Assembly (NCBI GenBank): GCA_020852155.1 | Contig: JADZBJ010000287.1 | Span: 1 to 36,944, forward strand | DNA length: 36,944 bases | Origin: Saprospiraceae bacterium | Lineage (GTDB): Bacteria > Bacteroidota > Bacteroidia > Chitinophagales > Saprospiraceae | Reading direction: 5' to 3' | In this document: in pieces, positions 35,980 to 36,944 of the stretch | Layout of the letters: every line of letters starts with the position of its first letter | How positions within the stretch are numbered: position 1 is the first letter of the stretch | Notes under the pieces: model-generated | Databases searched by the model: none | Seen by the model: only the letters and a program-made list of their open reading frames with translations | Told to the model about the DNA's origin: nothing | Program-made: the position numbers and the translations under genes

Positions 35980-36656
35980 TTCAACTTCTCCATATCCCGA
36001 ATCAGGATCGTATTTCGGTTGAAATGGATGAGGTTTGATTTTTTCAATTCATTCAGAATGGCCGTGACGGTCTGGCGGCTCGCTCCGACGAGGTTAGCGA
36101 TGTCTTGCTGCGTCAGGCTGTGTTTCACCATGGTTTCGAAGCCGACCTGACGGCCGCGTTCGTCGGCGCTTTCTTTGAGGAAGGCCACCACGCGTGAGCG
36201 CACATCTTTGAGGATGAGTGATTCCCAGTGTCGTTCGGCGCGGCGAAGGCGTTCGCCAAGCATCAGCATGATGGCTTGCGACAATTGGAAATTTTGCTGC
36301 ATTAATTTTCGGAAATCTTCGACTCGAATAACGAAATAGTCAATCTCGCGGGTCATGGCACAGGCGAATTCTGTGCGTTTGATTTCGCCGGTCAGGCCCA
36401 GCTCGCCGAACAATGACAAAGGGTGCTGTATGCTTTTAATGATCTCGCGTCCATCGGGCGAGTAGATGCCGATTTTGACCGAACCATTGGCTAAGAAAAA
36501 AATACTGTCACTGGGTTCGTCAGCCAGATAAACGTATTCGTATTTCTGCGCCGAACGCCGTTCGGAAATTTGCGACAGCAACTGGATGTCTGCTTCGTTC
36601 AGGGTGCTGAGGATTGGAAATTGACGGAAGATTTGTTGTACCGTTGGAGCATTCAT
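35976..36656 (-). CDS. Crp/Fnr-family transcriptional regulator
   Basis: cNMP-binding fold (YVYLADEPSDSIFFLANGSVKIGIYSPDGREIIKSI...LFGELGLTGEIKRTEFACAMTR) and C-terminal HTH SLTQQDIANLVGASRQTVTAILNELKKSNLI. Confidence 0.94.
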   Translation of the reverse strand: MNAPTVQQIFRQFPILSTLNEADIQLLSQISERRSAQKYEYVYLADEPSDSIFFLANGSVKIGIYSPDGREIIKSIQHPLSLFGELGLTGEIKRTEFACAMTREIDYFVIRVEDFRKLMQQNFQLSQAIMLMLGERLRRAERHWESLILKDVRSRVVAFLKESADERGRQVGFETMVKHSLTQQDIANLVGASRQTVTAILNELKKSNLIHFNRNTILIRDMEKLN

Positions 36657-36723
36657 TGTTACACTGCTAAGGATTAGAAAAGAAGTACGGGAAAATACTG
36701 CTTTAACTAAAACTGTGCCATAA

Positions 36724-36944
36724 TTAACGCAGTGAAAAAAGCGACCCTAACCTCGCCGCTTCCTCAGCCAAACCCGCCGTAAACTCTTCGGAGAATACGA
36801 AAAAATGGTGAATTGCTACAGGTAAAATATCCACGCCTTCGATGCCGATGACAGACTCTACGTGCTGACGCGGCATCCCGCTGATGCGTTCCAGATGACT
36901 CCACATCGCTTCGTCATATTGAGGCCAGGGCAACTGCGGGTGTG
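36724..36944 (-). CDS. Uncharacterised protein C-terminus, 5' truncated by window edge
   Basis: Open frame to the window end; ...MPWPQYDEAMWSHLERISGMPRQHVESVIGIEGVDILPVAIHHFFVFSEEFTAGLAEEAARLGSLFSLR; too short to assign. Confidence 0.5.
   Translation of the reverse strand, partial: HPQLPWPQYDEAMWSHLERISGMPRQHVESVIGIEGVDILPVAIHHFFVFSEEFTAGLAEEAARLGSLFSLR

Overview
The window is a Bacteroidota chromosomal segment, Saprospiraceae-like in flavour. This is inferred from T9SS C-terminal sorting domains, SprB-type repeats and a coaBC-porD gene pair. I saw no tRNA, rRNA, CRISPR array, prophage or intact transposase. Coding content is mostly housekeeping (tgt, NupC-type transporter, coaBC, porD-like DUF4835, threonine/serine dehydratase, paaC, PolX/PHP, Crp/Fnr) plus several large secreted proteins: a reprolysin-like metalloprotease with P-domain and SprB repeats, an M14 carboxypeptidase, a Gly-rich PKD protein and an S74-type tail-fibre-like protein. 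The most unusual signal is intergenic. At several loci the gap between two genes is filled by a long inverted repeat made of simple-sequence 'words'. The word differs at each locus (GCTCGCTGRCGCTCGCG/GGCGCTGRCGCGCC modules with TTTGA spacers, TTGAAGTGG, AATGATG, TTGGTTATTTG), but the left arm is C-free or nearly so and the right arm is G-free or nearly so. Several arms abut or supply the stop codon of the neighbouring gene. Other intergenic features: two oppositely oriented copies of a ~91-bp GTCATCCTGA palindromic element, two MITE-like elements (one with a TTA duplication), a 57-bp leader repeat placed 14-16 nt upstream of two unrelated genes, a duplicated orphan terminator block, and helically spaced T-tracts. 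All calls come from reading the sequence and supplied ORFs; no database search was run.
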